From positions 1-41,435 of the forward strand of contig JBBSIN010000016.1 in assembly GCA_038232055.1 (NCBI GenBank): 41,435 nt of DNA. The letters run 5' to 3'. Source of the stretch: JBBSIN01 sp038232055. Its GTDB lineage: Bacteria; Actinomycetota; Actinomycetes; JADGOV01. Each line of letters starts with the position of its first letter. The stretch's first letter is position 1. Of this stretch, positions 6,051 to 15,015 are shown piece after piece. The translations under genes were made by a program, and so were the position numbers. The notes beneath the pieces were generated by a model that saw only the letters and a program-made list of their open reading frames with translations, was not told where the DNA came from and ran no database searches.

Positions 6051-7169
6051 GAGGTTGCCGCGCTTCGCCTGCTCGCGTTCGATCGCCTCGAAGAGCGCCT
6101 TGAAGTTGCCCTTCCCGAAGCCGAGCGAGCCGTGCCGCTCGATGAGCTCGAAGAACACCGTGGGACGGTCCTGCACCGGCTTGGTGAAGATCTGCAGCAG
6201 GTAGCCGTCCTCGTCGCGGTCGGCGAGAATCTTCAGCTCCCGCAACGTGTCGAGCGGCACGCGGGTCTCGCCGACCCAGTTGCCGAGGTCCTCGTAGTAG
6301 GAGTCCGGAGTCGCCAGGAAGTCCATGCCCGCGGCTCGCATCTGCTCTACCGCGGCGACGATGTCGTTGGTGGCGAGCGCGACGTGCTGCGCCCCCGGTC
6401 CGCCGTAGAACTCCAGGTACTCGTCGATCTGCGACTTGCGCTTGCCGGCCGCCGGCTCGTTGAGCGGGAACTTCACCTTGCGCTTGCCGTCGGCCACGAC
6501 CTTCGACATGAGCGCGGAGTACTCGGTGGCGATGTCGTCACCGACGAACTCCTTCATGTTCGTAAAGCCGAGCACCCGGTTGTAGAACTCCACCCAGTCG
6601 TTCATGCGGCCGAGCTCGACGTTTCCGACGACGTGGTCGACCGCTTGGAAGTAGCGCTTCTCCGGCGGCGCGAGGAGCGGCTCGCGCTCCACGAAACCCG
6701 GCAGGTAGGAACCGGAGTACGCCGACCGCTCGACCAGCGAGTGCCGCGTCTCGCCGTACGTCGCGATAGCTGCGCGCACGACCTTGCCGGTCTCGTCCTC
6801 GAGCAGCGTCGGCTGCTCGAGCGGGTTCGCGCCGCGCTCAACGGCGAGAGAGAAGGCACGGGCCGCGTCCGGCACCCGCAGCGCGATGTCGACGACACCG
6901 TCGCCGTGCCGAGCCACGTGCTGCCCGAGCGGAGTTCCGGCGCGTATCGGCCCCAGGAGGACGAACCGCGCACCGCCGGATTCCAGGACGTAGGCCGCCT
7001 CGTCGCGGTTGCCGGTCTCCGGCCCCGAGTACGCCGTCAGCCGCATCCCGAACGCTGTGGAGTAGAAGTGCGCGGCCTGCCGGGCGTTGCCGACGGCGAA
7101 CACGATCGCGTCGATTCCCTCGATCGGAAACGGGTCCTGCCCCAGCTCCTGCGCCGCGTCCTGTTCCAT
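6048..7169 (-). CDS. hppD: 4-hydroxyphenylpyruvate dioxygenase
   Basis: 373 residues, the usual bacterial HPPD size. The enzyme converts 4-hydroxyphenylpyruvate and O2 to homogentisate in tyrosine catabolism. Two vicinal-oxygen-chelate halves are present; the C-terminal half carries the Fe(II) facial triad H179 (AVDHVVGN), H262 (AQHVALATND) and E341 (VFFELIERHG). The C-terminal GFGKGNFKALFEAIEREQ is typical. The ATG at 7169 is chosen because GAGAGGAG precedes it and because homologues start near this point; the open frame extends further upstream. No other tyrosine catabolic gene is in the window. Confidence 0.97.
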   Translation of the reverse strand: MEQDAAQELGQDPFPIEGIDAIVFAVGNARQAAHFYSTAFGMRLTAYSGPETGNRDEAAYVLESGGARFVLLGPIRAGTPLGQHVARHGDGVVDIALRVPDAARAFSLAVERGANPLEQPTLLEDETGKVVRAAIATYGETRHSLVERSAYSGSYLPGFVEREPLLAPPEKRYFQAVDHVVGNVELGRMNDWVEFYNRVLGFTNMKEFVGDDIATEYSALMSKVVADGKRKVKFPLNEPAAGKRKSQIDEYLEFYGGPGAQHVALATNDIVAAVEQMRAAGMDFLATPDSYYEDLGNWVGETRVPLDTLRELKILADRDEDGYLLQIFTKPVQDRPTVFFELIERHGSLGFGKGNFKALFEAIEREQAKRGNL

Positions 7170-7185
7170 TGCGAACTCCTCTCGC

Positions 7186-7680
7186 TCAACCGGTGTAGCT
7201 GTTGACCTCGAGGAGCTCGACGCCCATCTCGCGGCCGTTGGGAAGCATGTACGACGCGGCATCGCCGGGCCGCTTGCCCGTCAGTGCCCGGCCGAGGGGC
7301 GACTGCGCCGAGTAGATCTCCAGTTCCCCGTGGGTCGTGTCCTCACGCGACCCGATGAGAAAGCGTTCGGTCTCGCCGTCGGCGAAGCGCACCCTGACCA
7401 CCAAGCCCGGGCCGGCCATGCCGGCAGCGGTGGGCGCCTCGCCGACCTTGGCAGTACGCAGCAGCTGCTCCAGCTGACGAATCCGGGCCTCCTGCTTGCC
7501 CTGCTCCTCCTTGGCGGCGTGGTAGCCGCCGTTCTCCCGGAGGTCACCTTCCTCGCGAGCCGCCTCGATCTTCGCGGAGATGTCGCGGCGGCCGGAAATG
7601 AGGTCGTCGTGCTCGCGTTGGAGCCGGTCGAAGGCCTCCTGGGTGAGCCACGTGACGTTCGTGGTGTCGGTCTGGGTCAT
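7186..7680 (-). CDS. greA: Transcription elongation factor GreA
   Basis: 164 residues. The N-terminal antiparallel coiled coil includes WLTQEAFDRLQREHDDL and the acidic tip REEGDLRENGGYHAAKEEQ, which reaches into the RNA polymerase secondary channel and stimulates transcript cleavage. The C-terminal FKBP-like domain has the typical SPLGRALTGKRPGDAASY. It lies 9 bases after the DUF4307 gene on the same strand, as in the mycobacterial order Rv1081c-Rv1080c. Confidence 0.97.
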   Translation of the reverse strand: MTQTDTTNVTWLTQEAFDRLQREHDDLISGRRDISAKIEAAREEGDLRENGGYHAAKEEQGKQEARIRQLEQLLRTAKVGEAPTAAGMAGPGLVVRVRFADGETERFLIGSREDTTHGELEIYSAQSPLGRALTGKRPGDAASYMLPNGREMGVELLEVNSYTG

Positions 7681-7689
7681 GCTTCGAGG

Positions 7690-8085
7690 CTATCCCGTCA
7701 GCCGGCATCCGCCCACCTCGCCGGTGGTGGGCACGTCTCGAGTGCGCAGCACGTGAGAGACCACCACGAGCCGCCGGCCGGCCGGCTGCGGCCCCACCGT
7801 CACCTCCTCCCGACCCACCTCGGCGCCGGCCCGGTTGCGCGACCGCACAACGCAGGTCGCCACCGCGCTTGCCGGCTTGTTCACCTCGAAGACCACGCGC
7901 ACTTCGTGATCGCCGGTGTGAAATGAGCGGACGCCGTAGCTGACGTCCGGCGAGGACACCCGCTGCGCCACGACGAGAACGACGATGAGAAGGGCGACTC
8001 CGAGCACCGCCGCGACGGCGTAGAAGACGCGTGGCGGGCGCCGGCGGGCGGCGTACCGGTCGGCGGACCGGGCAGGTGTCGACAT
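7690..8085 (-). CDS. DUF4307 membrane protein
   Basis: 131 residues from ATG 8085; a TTG three codons upstream (8094) is an alternative. It has an Arg-rich cytosolic N-terminus, one membrane helix (VFYAVAAVLGVALLIVVLVVA) and an extracytoplasmic domain with two cysteines (ATCVV and GGCRLTG) that could pair. It matches DUF4307, the Rv1081c type, of unknown function. It is divergent from mca across only 16 bases, so the two start regions must share control elements. Confidence 0.88.
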   Translation of the reverse strand: MSTPARSADRYAARRRPPRVFYAVAAVLGVALLIVVLVVAQRVSSPDVSYGVRSFHTGDHEVRVVFEVNKPASAVATCVVRSRNRAGAEVGREEVTVGPQPAGRRLVVVSHVLRTRDVPTTGEVGGCRLTG

Positions 8086-8101
8086 CGGCGACAATTATCC
8101 C

Positions 8102-8989
8102 GTGCCTCCTGAGCAGCTGCGTCTCCTGGCCGTCCACGCGCACCCGGACGACGAGTCGAGCAAGGGCGCCGCGACGATGGCGCGCTACGTCGCGGAGGGC
8201 GCCGATGTCGTCGTCGCCACGTTGACCGGCGGCGAGCGCGGCTCCATCCTCAACCCGGCGATGGATCGCCCCGAGATCGTCAACAACCTGGCAGAGGTAC
8301 GCCGGCGCGAGATGGAGCGTGCGAGGGAGATTCTCGGCGTACGCCAGGTGTGGCTGGGGTTTCTCGACTCCGGGCTGCCGGAGGGCGACCCGCTGCCGCC
8401 CTTGCCGGAGGGCTCCTTCGCCTCCCTCGACGTGGAGATCGCGGCGCGCCCACTGGTGGAGCTGATGCGCAGCGAGCGCCCGCACGTCGTGCTGACCTAT
8501 GACGAGAACGGCGGCTACCCGCACCCGGACCACGTCATGTGCCACCAGGTGTCGATGTTCGCCTTCGACCGCGCCGGGGACCCGTCGTATGCCCCGGAGC
8601 TCGGCGCCCCGTGGCAGCCGCTCAAGCTGTACTACCAGATGGGCTTCCACAAGGCCCGCTTCGAGGCCCTGCACGATGCGATGCTGCACGTCGGGGTGGA
8701 GTCGCCGTACGCCGAGCGCCTCGAGAAGTGGGTCGACAAGCCGGGTGACGCCGAGCGGGTGACGACCAAGGTGCCGTGCGGCGACTTCTTCGCGGTGCGC
8801 GACCGGGCGCTGCTTGCACATGCGACGCAGGTAGACCCCAACAGCTTCTGGTTCGTCTGCCCGATCGAGCTGCAGCAGGACACCTGGCCCACCGAGGACT
8901 TCCAGCTCGCCCGGTCGCTGGTGCAGACCCAGCTTCCGGAGGACGACCTCTTTGCCGGCGTTCGGGACACTTTGCGCGCTACCGGGTAG
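8102..8989 (+). CDS. mca: Mycothiol S-conjugate amidase
   Basis: 295 residues, LmbE/PIG-L zinc hydrolase fold. The zinc and catalytic motif HAHPDDES is at residues 12-19 and the second metal motif YPHPDH at about 140. The enzyme cleaves mycothiol conjugates of toxins and antibiotics into a mercapturic acid and GlcN-inositol, so the host makes mycothiol. Length and the terminal TEDFQLARSLVQT segment fit Mca rather than the shorter MshB deacetylase. The start is GTG 8102. It faces DUF4307 and greA, the conserved actinobacterial arrangement. Confidence 0.95.
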   Translation: MPPEQLRLLAVHAHPDDESSKGAATMARYVAEGADVVVATLTGGERGSILNPAMDRPEIVNNLAEVRRREMERAREILGVRQVWLGFLDSGLPEGDPLPPLPEGSFASLDVEIAARPLVELMRSERPHVVLTYDENGGYPHPDHVMCHQVSMFAFDRAGDPSYAPELGAPWQPLKLYYQMGFHKARFEALHDAMLHVGVESPYAERLEKWVDKPGDAERVTTKVPCGDFFAVRDRALLAHATQVDPNSFWFVCPIELQQDTWPTEDFQLARSLVQTQLPEDDLFAGVRDTLRATG

Positions 8990-9038
8990 CCCGGTCGCAG
9001 TAGCGAGATTGCCGACCGCAGAGCCGATCTAGCACAAC

Positions 9039-11024
9039 GTGGACCGCCTAGGAGCCCGACCGGCAGCCGCCCGGTGGGTCACCGCCTGCCGATGGCGAGC
9101 CCCGCTGCATCGCTGGCTGGCGTCCTGGGCAGTGGTCGCCATCGTCGCGGCCGCCGTGGGGTCCCTGCTCACCCTCAAGCATGTCGGTGAGCGGGCGGTC
9201 GCGGGGGAGCGCGACCTCACCGGAGTGCGGGCCGGCCTGCTGGAGCACGACGCCGAGCAGTGGCGGGCACTCTCCGGGCGCTATCCCGTGCCGGCGATCG
9301 CGACACGCCAGCGGGCGGTGCGCGAGCACATGATCGCGTTGCTGGCGCAGGCACGGCGCGAGGGCATGGACGCGCAGGACGGGCGGCGGCTCACCGCGGC
9401 GATCGACGACTACGAAACGGCGGCCGACAGTGAGCTGACTTTGCTCGCCGGCGGACGGCGCGCCGAGGCGATCCTGCTTGACCAGGTGCAGGGAGCACCC
9501 GCCTTCCGGGTCGCTGCCGAGGCGATCCACGACAGCATCTCCGACATCGAGCGCAGCGGCCGCCGCGCGCGGTGGCTCAGCGACATCGGTCTCGCTGCGA
9601 TCGTCGTGCTGGCCTTCGGCGCGGTCGCCGTGCTGGAGCGACGCCGGCGACAGGTGGAACGGCGGCGCCGCGCCGAGGCTGCGTACCAGGCAACACACGA
9701 CGCACTGACCGGGCTGCCCAATCGGGTGCTCTTCTTCGACCGGCTCCGGGACGCGGTCGCCCGGGCGGGGTGGAACGGGTCCGAGACGAGCCTGCTCTAC
9801 GTCGACCTCGACGACTTCAAAGGCGTCAACGACTCGCTCGGTCACCGCGCGGGCGACGACGTGCTCGTCGTCGCCGCGGACCGAATGGGAGGAGTGCTTC
9901 GGTCGGGATACCTGCTCGCGCGGTTGGGTGGCGACGAGTTCGCCATCCTGCTCGAGGGCACTCGGCCGGACGAGGCGCAAGCGGTCGCCGCCCGCCTCGT
10001 GGAGGTGCTCTCCGACGAGGTCACGCTCGACGGCCAGCGACTGCGCCTGTCCGCCAGTGTGGGCCTCGCGTCACTGTCGGACGTCGACGCCGAGACCGGA
10101 GCCGAGATCGGCCTGCTGACCGTCGCGGACCTTGCGCTCTACGCCGCGAAGGCGGAGGGCAAGTCGCGTTGCCTGCGCTACGCGCCGGAGATGAGCGAAC
10201 GGGCGAGTCGCCGTCGCCAGCTCGAGGACGGCCTGCGTGCCGCGTTGGACGGGTCGAAGCAGGACCGGGTCCACGTCGTCTACCAGCCGGTGGTGCGGTT
10301 GGGCGACGGCGGAATTTCTGGGGTCGAGGCGCTGGCCCGCTTCGACAGCGCGACGCTGGGGACCGTGTCGCCGGCGGAGTTCATCCCGCTGGCCGAGGAG
10401 ACGGGTCTCATCCTGGCCCTGGGTGGACTCGTGCTGCGCCACGCGTGCGAGACGCTACGCGCCTGGCACCTGGAGTTTTCCGGTCGCCTACCGATCACCC
10501 TGTCGGTCAATGTCTCCGCGCGGCAGCCCGCGGATCCCGGCTTTGTCGCCGACGTCCGCCGCGTCCTCGAGGAGACCGGACTGCCGGCTGCCCTGCTGAC
10601 GCTGGAGATCACCGAGTCGCAGGCGGTGAGTCGGGACTGCCTACCCACGCTGCTCGCGTTGAAGGCGCTTGGCCTCCGCCTGGCGGTCGACGACTTCGGC
10701 ACCGGCTACGCATCGCTCGCGCAACTGGAGATGCTTCCGCTCGACACCATCAAAATCGACCGAAGCTTCGTGAGCGCCATCGACGACGGCAACGCCAGGG
10801 CGCACATCGTCACCGGCGTCCTGCGGCTGGCCCACGACCTCGGGCTCGACACCATCGCGGAGGGGGTGGAGACCGTCGAGCAGCGGGACCAGCTCGTCGA
10901 GCTCGGTTGCCCGCTCGCCCAGGGCTTCTACTTCAGCCGGCCACTGGCGGCGGATGACCTTCGGTCCCTGCTCGCCGAACGGTCCGCCGTCGCCGCATCC
11001 CCCATCGCGGAGGTGAGACGCTGA
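9039..11024 (+). CDS. Membrane GGDEF-EAL protein (cyclic-di-GMP synthesis/breakdown)
   Basis: 661 residues. Membrane helix 1 (about 25-45), an extracytoplasmic helical sensor region of about 120 residues, helix 2 (LSDIGLAAIVVLAFGAVAVLE), then GGDEF and EAL domains. GGDEF motifs are intact (HDALTGLPNR and LGGDEFAIL near 299), with no RxxD inhibitory site before it. EAL motifs are complete: VEALARF (about 430), SVNVSARQ, LEITES, VDDFGTGYASL, IKIDRSF and AEGVET. Both synthesis and hydrolysis of c-di-GMP are therefore possible. The gene sits between mca and a small membrane protein that is next to mca in mycobacteria, so it looks like an insertion into that block. No clear ribosome site precedes the GTG. 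Confidence 0.92.
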   Translation: MDRLGARPAAARWVTACRWRAPLHRWLASWAVVAIVAAAVGSLLTLKHVGERAVAGERDLTGVRAGLLEHDAEQWRALSGRYPVPAIATRQRAVREHMIALLAQARREGMDAQDGRRLTAAIDDYETAADSELTLLAGGRRAEAILLDQVQGAPAFRVAAEAIHDSISDIERSGRRARWLSDIGLAAIVVLAFGAVAVLERRRRQVERRRRAEAAYQATHDALTGLPNRVLFFDRLRDAVARAGWNGSETSLLYVDLDDFKGVNDSLGHRAGDDVLVVAADRMGGVLRSGYLLARLGGDEFAILLEGTRPDEAQAVAARLVEVLSDEVTLDGQRLRLSASVGLASLSDVDAETGAEIGLLTVADLALYAAKAEGKSRCLRYAPEMSERASRRRQLEDGLRAALDGSKQDRVHVVYQPVVRLGDGGISGVEALARFDSATLGTVSPAEFIPLAEETGLILALGGLVLRHACETLRAWHLEFSGRLPITLSVNVSARQPADPGFVADVRRVLEETGLPAALLTLEITESQAVSRDCLPTLLALKALGLRLAVDDFGTGYASLAQLEMLPLDTIKIDRSFVSAIDDGNARAHIVTGVLRLAHDLGLDTIAEGVETVEQRDQLVELGCPLAQGFYFSRPLAADDLRSLLAERSAVAASPIAEVRR

Positions 11025-11028
11025 GCGG

Positions 11029-11277
11029 ATGCACACCGCCGCTTTCCTGGCCGTCGACGTCGGGGCTGGCCAGTCCGGCCCGGTCGGGCTCCTCGTCGTC
11101 GTCGTGCTATGCCTGGTGGCGGTACTTCTCTTCCGCTCGCTGAACAAGCAGCTACGCCGGGTGCCGCGTAGCTTCGACGATTCCTCGACCGGCCGCGCGT
11201 TGGCCGAGCCGCCGCCGGCCGACCGCGCGGCCCCGGCCCGGCCGATCACTCCTCCGGACGACCCCGCAGGCGCTTGA
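11029..11277 (+). CDS. Small single-pass membrane protein (Rv1083-like position)
   Basis: 82 residues: one membrane helix (GPVGLLVVVVLCLVAVLLF), then a basic patch (LNKQLRRVPRSF) and a Pro/Ala-rich cytosolic tail. It begins 4 bases after the GGDEF-EAL stop and so is probably co-translated. Small proteins of this pattern accompany mca in actinobacteria; function unknown. Its last 32 bases overlap the convergent arfB gene. Confidence 0.75.
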   Translation: MHTAAFLAVDVGAGQSGPVGLLVVVVLCLVAVLLFRSLNKQLRRVPRSFDDSSTGRALAEPPPADRAAPARPITPPDDPAGA

Positions 11278-11653
11278 CCGCAGCGCGGTGCCGCTTGAGC
11301 TCGAGGCGCCGCTCGCGGGCCGATCGGGTGGGACGGGTCGGCCGGCGCGCCTGCCGCGGCGGGGCGAGCGCCTCGCGCAGCACCGCGGCCAGCCGGACCA
11401 GCGCCGCCTCGCGGTTGCGCAGTTGGCTGCGGTGCTCCGACGCGGTCACTGTCACCACACCGTCGACGAGGCGGTCGCCGAGCCGGTCGAGCGCCCGAGC
11501 CCGTAGCGAGGCGGGCAGGGCCGGCGAGCGCGCCACGTCGTACGACAGCTCGACGCGCGTGTCGCTCGTGTTGACCGACTGACCGCCCGGCCCGGACGAG
11601 CGGGAGAACCGCCAGCGCAGCTCGCGCTCCGGTACGTCGATGCTGCTCGTCAC
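11246..11653 (-). CDS. arfB: ArfB-type ribosome rescue peptidyl-tRNA hydrolase
   Basis: 135 residues from a GTG at 11653 (another GTG two codons upstream). The protein is a single release-factor catalytic domain with the GGQ motif in SSGPGGQSVNTSDTRVEL and a basic C-terminal tail (SARERRLELKRHRAAVKRLRG) that in ArfB/YaeJ enters the empty mRNA channel. It releases peptides from ribosomes stalled without a stop codon. There is no codon-recognition domain, which separates it from RF1/RF2. It is convergent with, and overlaps, the small membrane protein gene. Confidence 0.92.
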   Translation of the reverse strand: MTSSIDVPERELRWRFSRSSGPGGQSVNTSDTRVELSYDVARSPALPASLRARALDRLGDRLVDGVVTVTASEHRSQLRNREAALVRLAAVLREALAPPRQARRPTRPTRSARERRLELKRHRAAVKRLRGRPEE

Positions 11654-11711
11654 CCGCACCACAGCAGGATGCCCGCTGGCGCTCCGGGACGCGCCGGGAA
11701 AGGATGGGCCG

Positions 11712-13706
11712 ATGCCGAATCGACTGGCCGACTCCACGAGCCCGTATCTGCTGCAGCACAAGGAGAATCCGGTCGAGTGGTGGCCGTGGTCGGAGGCTGC
11801 ATTCGCCGAGGCGCGGCGGCGTGATGTGCCGGTCCTGCTCTCGGTCGGGTACGCCGCCTGCCACTGGTGCCATGTCATGGCTCACGAGTCCTTCGAGGAC
11901 CACGCGACCGCGCAGGTCATGAATGAGCACTTCGTCTGCATCAAGGTCGACCGGGAGGAACGGCCGGACGTCGACGCGGTGTACATGGAGGCCGTGCAGG
12001 CCATGACCGGTCAGGGTGGGTGGCCCATGACGGCGTTCCTGACGCCGGCCGGCGAGCCGTTCTTCTGCGGCACGTACTTCCCGCCGGCGCCGCGGCACGG
12101 CATGCCGGCGTTCCGGCAGGTGCTGCTGGCGGTGGCCCAGGGCTGGCGGGAGCGCCGCGACGAGCTCGAGCGCGCCGGTGCCGACGTTGTACGCCAGCTC
12201 GGCGGCCACGTGGCGGGGCAGCCGGGCGAGGTGACGGCGGAGGTTCTCGACGCCGCGGTGGAAGCCCTGCACAGCGACTACGACCGGCAGCGTGGCGGTT
12301 TCGGTCGGGCACCGAAGTTTCCGCCGTCCATGTGCCTGCAGTTCCTCCTCAAGGCGCATGCCCGCAGCGGTAGCCCCGCCGCCCTCCAGATGGTCGAGGG
12401 CACCTGCGAGGCGATGGCCCGCGGCGGCATGTACGACCAGCTCGGCGGCGGCTTCGCCCGATACTCGGTCGACGCGGAGTGGGTGGTGCCGCACTTCGAG
12501 AAGATGCTCTACGACAACGCCCTTCTGCTACGGCTCTACACACAGTTATGGCTGCAGACCGGCTCCGCGCTGGCCGGGCGCGTTGTGCGCGAGATCGCGG
12601 GGTTCCTGCTCCGCGATCTGCGCACCGCCGAGGGCGCCTTCGCCTCCGCCCTCGACGCCGACAGCGAGGGCGAGGAGGGCAGGTTCTACGCCTGGACACC
12701 CGAGGAGGTCGGTCCCTACGCCGCCCAGCTCTTCTCGGTCACTCCGGAGGGCACGTTCGAGCATGGCCGCTCGGTGCTGCAGCTGCTACACGACCCGGCG
12801 GACCTGCACCGCTACTCCAGCGAGCGGAGGCGACTCTTCGAGCTGCGGGCCCGAAGGGTGCCGCCGGGCCGGGACGACAAGGTCGTCGCGGCGTGGAACG
12901 GCCTCGCGGTCGCCGCCATGGCGGAGGCCGGCGCGGTGTTCGATGAACCGGGGTGGGTGCAGGCGGCGGTCGAGGCGGCCGAGCTGCTGCGTGACGTGCA
13001 CGCGCAGGGTGGCCGGCTGCGGCGTACCTCCCGTGATGGTCGGGCCGGCGACAACGCCGGTGTCCTGGAGGACTACGGCGACGTCGCCGAGGGAGTTCTC
13101 GCGCTGGCCTCCGTCACCGCGGATGCGAGGTGGCTTGACTGGGCAGGGGAGCTGCTCGACATCGTGCTGGCCCACTTCGGCGACGGCAGCGGCGGCTTCT
13201 ACGACACCGCGGACGACGCGGAACGTCTCGTACGTCGACCCCGGGACCCCACCGACAACGCCACACCCTCCGGCGCGTCGGCGGCGGCCGGTGCCCTGCT
13301 GACCTATGCGGCGCTGACCGGCTCCGAAAGCCACCGGGCGGCGGCCACGGCGGCCCTCGCCACGTTCGCACCGCTGCTGCCCCGCTTCACACGGTTCGCC
13401 GGCTGGGCTGCGGCGGTGGGCGAGGCGGTGCTCGCCGGCCCCGCCGAGGTCGCCGTCGTCGGGCCGTCGGGACCCGACCGCGACGTCCTCGAGTCGGTGG
13501 CCCGCCGGGCGCCTGCGGGATCGGTGGTCGTTGCCGTCGGCAGCCCGGCCCGACAAGCCTGGACGCCCCTGCTGGCCGGCCGCCCGCTCGTCGACGGCCG
13601 CGCGGCGGCGTACGTGTGCCGCGGTTTCGTCTGTGAACGGCCGGTGACCTCCGCTGACGAACTGGCGGCGGCTCTCGGTGTCTCCCGAGGTGGTCTTGGG
13701 TCTTGA
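11712..13706 (+). CDS. Thioredoxin-domain protein, YyaL/DUF255 family
   Basis: 664 residues. The N-terminus is the typical NRLADSTSPYLLQHKENPV followed by WWPWSEAAF; a thioredoxin-like domain carries the CHWCHVM motif (about residue 55) in place of CxxC. The rest is an (alpha/alpha)6-barrel related to N-acylglucosamine 2-epimerase (QLGGGFARYSVDAEWVVPHF and FEKMLYDNALL). The family is conserved but its reaction is not established. ATG 11712 is preceded by AAAGGATG; the open frame extends upstream but those codons overlap arfB and are not conserved. It corresponds in position to Rv1084. Confidence 0.93.
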   Translation: MPNRLADSTSPYLLQHKENPVEWWPWSEAAFAEARRRDVPVLLSVGYAACHWCHVMAHESFEDHATAQVMNEHFVCIKVDREERPDVDAVYMEAVQAMTGQGGWPMTAFLTPAGEPFFCGTYFPPAPRHGMPAFRQVLLAVAQGWRERRDELERAGADVVRQLGGHVAGQPGEVTAEVLDAAVEALHSDYDRQRGGFGRAPKFPPSMCLQFLLKAHARSGSPAALQMVEGTCEAMARGGMYDQLGGGFARYSVDAEWVVPHFEKMLYDNALLLRLYTQLWLQTGSALAGRVVREIAGFLLRDLRTAEGAFASALDADSEGEEGRFYAWTPEEVGPYAAQLFSVTPEGTFEHGRSVLQLLHDPADLHRYSSERRRLFELRARRVPPGRDDKVVAAWNGLAVAAMAEAGAVFDEPGWVQAAVEAAELLRDVHAQGGRLRRTSRDGRAGDNAGVLEDYGDVAEGVLALASVTADARWLDWAGELLDIVLAHFGDGSGGFYDTADDAERLVRRPRDPTDNATPSGASAAAGALLTYAALTGSESHRAAATAALATFAPLLPRFTRFAGWAAAVGEAVLAGPAEVAVVGPSGPDRDVLESVARRAPAGSVVVAVGSPARQAWTPLLAGRPLVDGRAAAYVCRGFVCERPVTSADELAAALGVSRGGLGS

Positions 13707-13731
13707 CGGTGCAACGGTGTAAGTGTGTAAT
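13703..13731 (+). promoter_or_regulatory. Promoter with GTGTAA direct repeats
   Basis: TTGACG (13703-13708), a 17-base spacer and TGTAAT (13726-13731) make a near-consensus vegetative promoter. The -10 ends 6 bases before the ATG at 13738, so the transcript is probably leaderless. GTGTAA is repeated at 13717-13722 and 13725-13730, an 8-base period, as in operators of small dimeric repressors. The -35 overlaps the preceding gene's stop. Confidence 0.6.
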
Positions 13732-13737
13732 AGACGA

Positions 13738-14244
13738 ATGAGCGACAGCAGCACGATCTCAGGGTGGCTGTCCGGCCGACTGCCGGACCAGTGGTTCGAG
13801 GGCACGCCGGAGGTGACCGTCGACCGGGAGGAGATTCTCGTCGTCGGGCGACTGCCGGCTCCCCCGGTGGAGGGCGACGACCTCGCCCAGCGGGCTGCGG
13901 AGGCCGGCCGGACCAAGCGGTTCCGCGAGGAGACCCGCGAGCGGCGGATGACGATCGCCCGCGAGATGGAGCAGCACTTCGGCCACAAGGTCGCGTGGGG
14001 TGCCGTCTGCGGGGAAAGCCGCGCGCTCTTCACAACGATGTCGATCCCGGTGATGACCCGACTCCGTCAGCCGGAGCGGGTCGTGCTCGACACACTCGTC
14101 GACGCCGGCGTCGCCCGCTCCCGCTCCGACGCGCTCGCCTGGTGCGTGCGTCTCGTCGCGCAGCACCAAGGCGACTGGATCGAGCAGCTCCGCGGCGCCC
14201 TCGTGGCCGTCGGGGAGGCCCGCGCCGGTGGTCCGACGGTCTGA
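13738..14244 (+). CDS. Uncharacterised actinobacterial protein, RHH-like C-terminus
   Basis: 168 residues. The N-terminal third (WLSGRLPDQWFEGTPEVTVD and EEILVVGRL) is not recognised; a basic amphipathic helix (TKRFREETRERRMTIAREME) follows. The C-terminal part, MTRLRQPERVVLDTLVDAGV then ARSRSDALAWCVRLV, has the strand-helix-helix pattern of ribbon-helix-helix DNA-binding proteins. This is inference from pattern, not a firm family call. The ATG at 13738 is favoured over a GTG at 13723 because a strong promoter ends 6 bases before it. The promoter carries two GTGTAA repeats, which would suit autorepression. Confidence 0.7.
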   Translation: MSDSSTISGWLSGRLPDQWFEGTPEVTVDREEILVVGRLPAPPVEGDDLAQRAAEAGRTKRFREETRERRMTIAREMEQHFGHKVAWGAVCGESRALFTTMSIPVMTRLRQPERVVLDTLVDAGVARSRSDALAWCVRLVAQHQGDWIEQLRGALVAVGEARAGGPTV

Positions 14245-14275
14245 CCCCCGGTCGTCGTTGCCGGAACCCCTCCGG

Positions 14276-14974
14276 TCAGTACGCCGCGAGCGACACGGCG
14301 ATGTACTGGCTGGAGAAAGCGAGGATCGTCAACGCGTGGAAGACCTCGTGGAAGCCGAAGATCCGCGGTGCCGGATCGGGCCGGCGTACGGCGTAGACCA
14401 GCGCCCCCAGGCTGTAGAGCGCGCCGCCGAGGATGATCAGGGCGGTCATCACCACGCCGCCCTCGCGGACGAGGACCGGTAACGCGAACACGGCGGTCCA
14501 GCCCAGCGCGAGGTAGGCCGGCACCTGGAGCCAGCGCGGCGCCGTATGCCACAGCATCCGGAACGCGACGCCGGCTACCGCCCCTGCCCACACCGCTGCC
14601 AGCAGGGCGTGTCCCTGTCCGGATGGGAGCACGAGCACCGCGAAGGGGGTGTACGTACCGGCGATGATCAGGAAGATGTTGGCGTGGTCGAGCCGCTGCA
14701 GGACGGTTCGGGCTCGACCCGACCAACGGCCGCGGTGGTAGAGGGCCGAGATCCCGAACAGCGATGCCGCCGTGACCGCGTAGATCGCGCATGCCGCGCG
14801 GGCCCGCGGGCCATCGGCGAGCGTGACGAGTACGACGCCGCCGACGACGGCGAGGGGGAACGCTGCCGCGTGCAGCCATCCCCGAAGCCGGGGAGTGACG
14901 GCCGCGATCGTCGAGAGCGCGGCATCGTGCAGCGCCTCGGGAAGCGAGTCCCGGCCCGGTCGGTCCATCGCCAC
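14276..14974 (-). CDS. Hemolysin III / TrhA-family membrane protein
   Basis: 232 residues with seven hydrophobic segments. The family signature is clear: SALYHRGRWS, RLDHANIFLIIAGTYTPF, and near the end GFHEVFHALTILAFSSQYIAV, where the His residues form the metal site shared with PAQR receptors. Bacterial TrhA is linked to membrane energetics; the hemolysin name is historical. The start is GTG 14974 or ATG 14968. It corresponds to Rv1085c. Confidence 0.92.
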   Translation of the reverse strand: MAMDRPGRDSLPEALHDAALSTIAAVTPRLRGWLHAAAFPLAVVGGVVLVTLADGPRARAACAIYAVTAASLFGISALYHRGRWSGRARTVLQRLDHANIFLIIAGTYTPFAVLVLPSGQGHALLAAVWAGAVAGVAFRMLWHTAPRWLQVPAYLALGWTAVFALPVLVREGGVVMTALIILGGALYSLGALVYAVRRPDPAPRIFGFHEVFHALTILAFSSQYIAVSLAAY

Positions 14975-15015
14975 AGACGCTACGGTGGCGGACGCCTGCC
15001 GGCCAGCCCCGGCGG

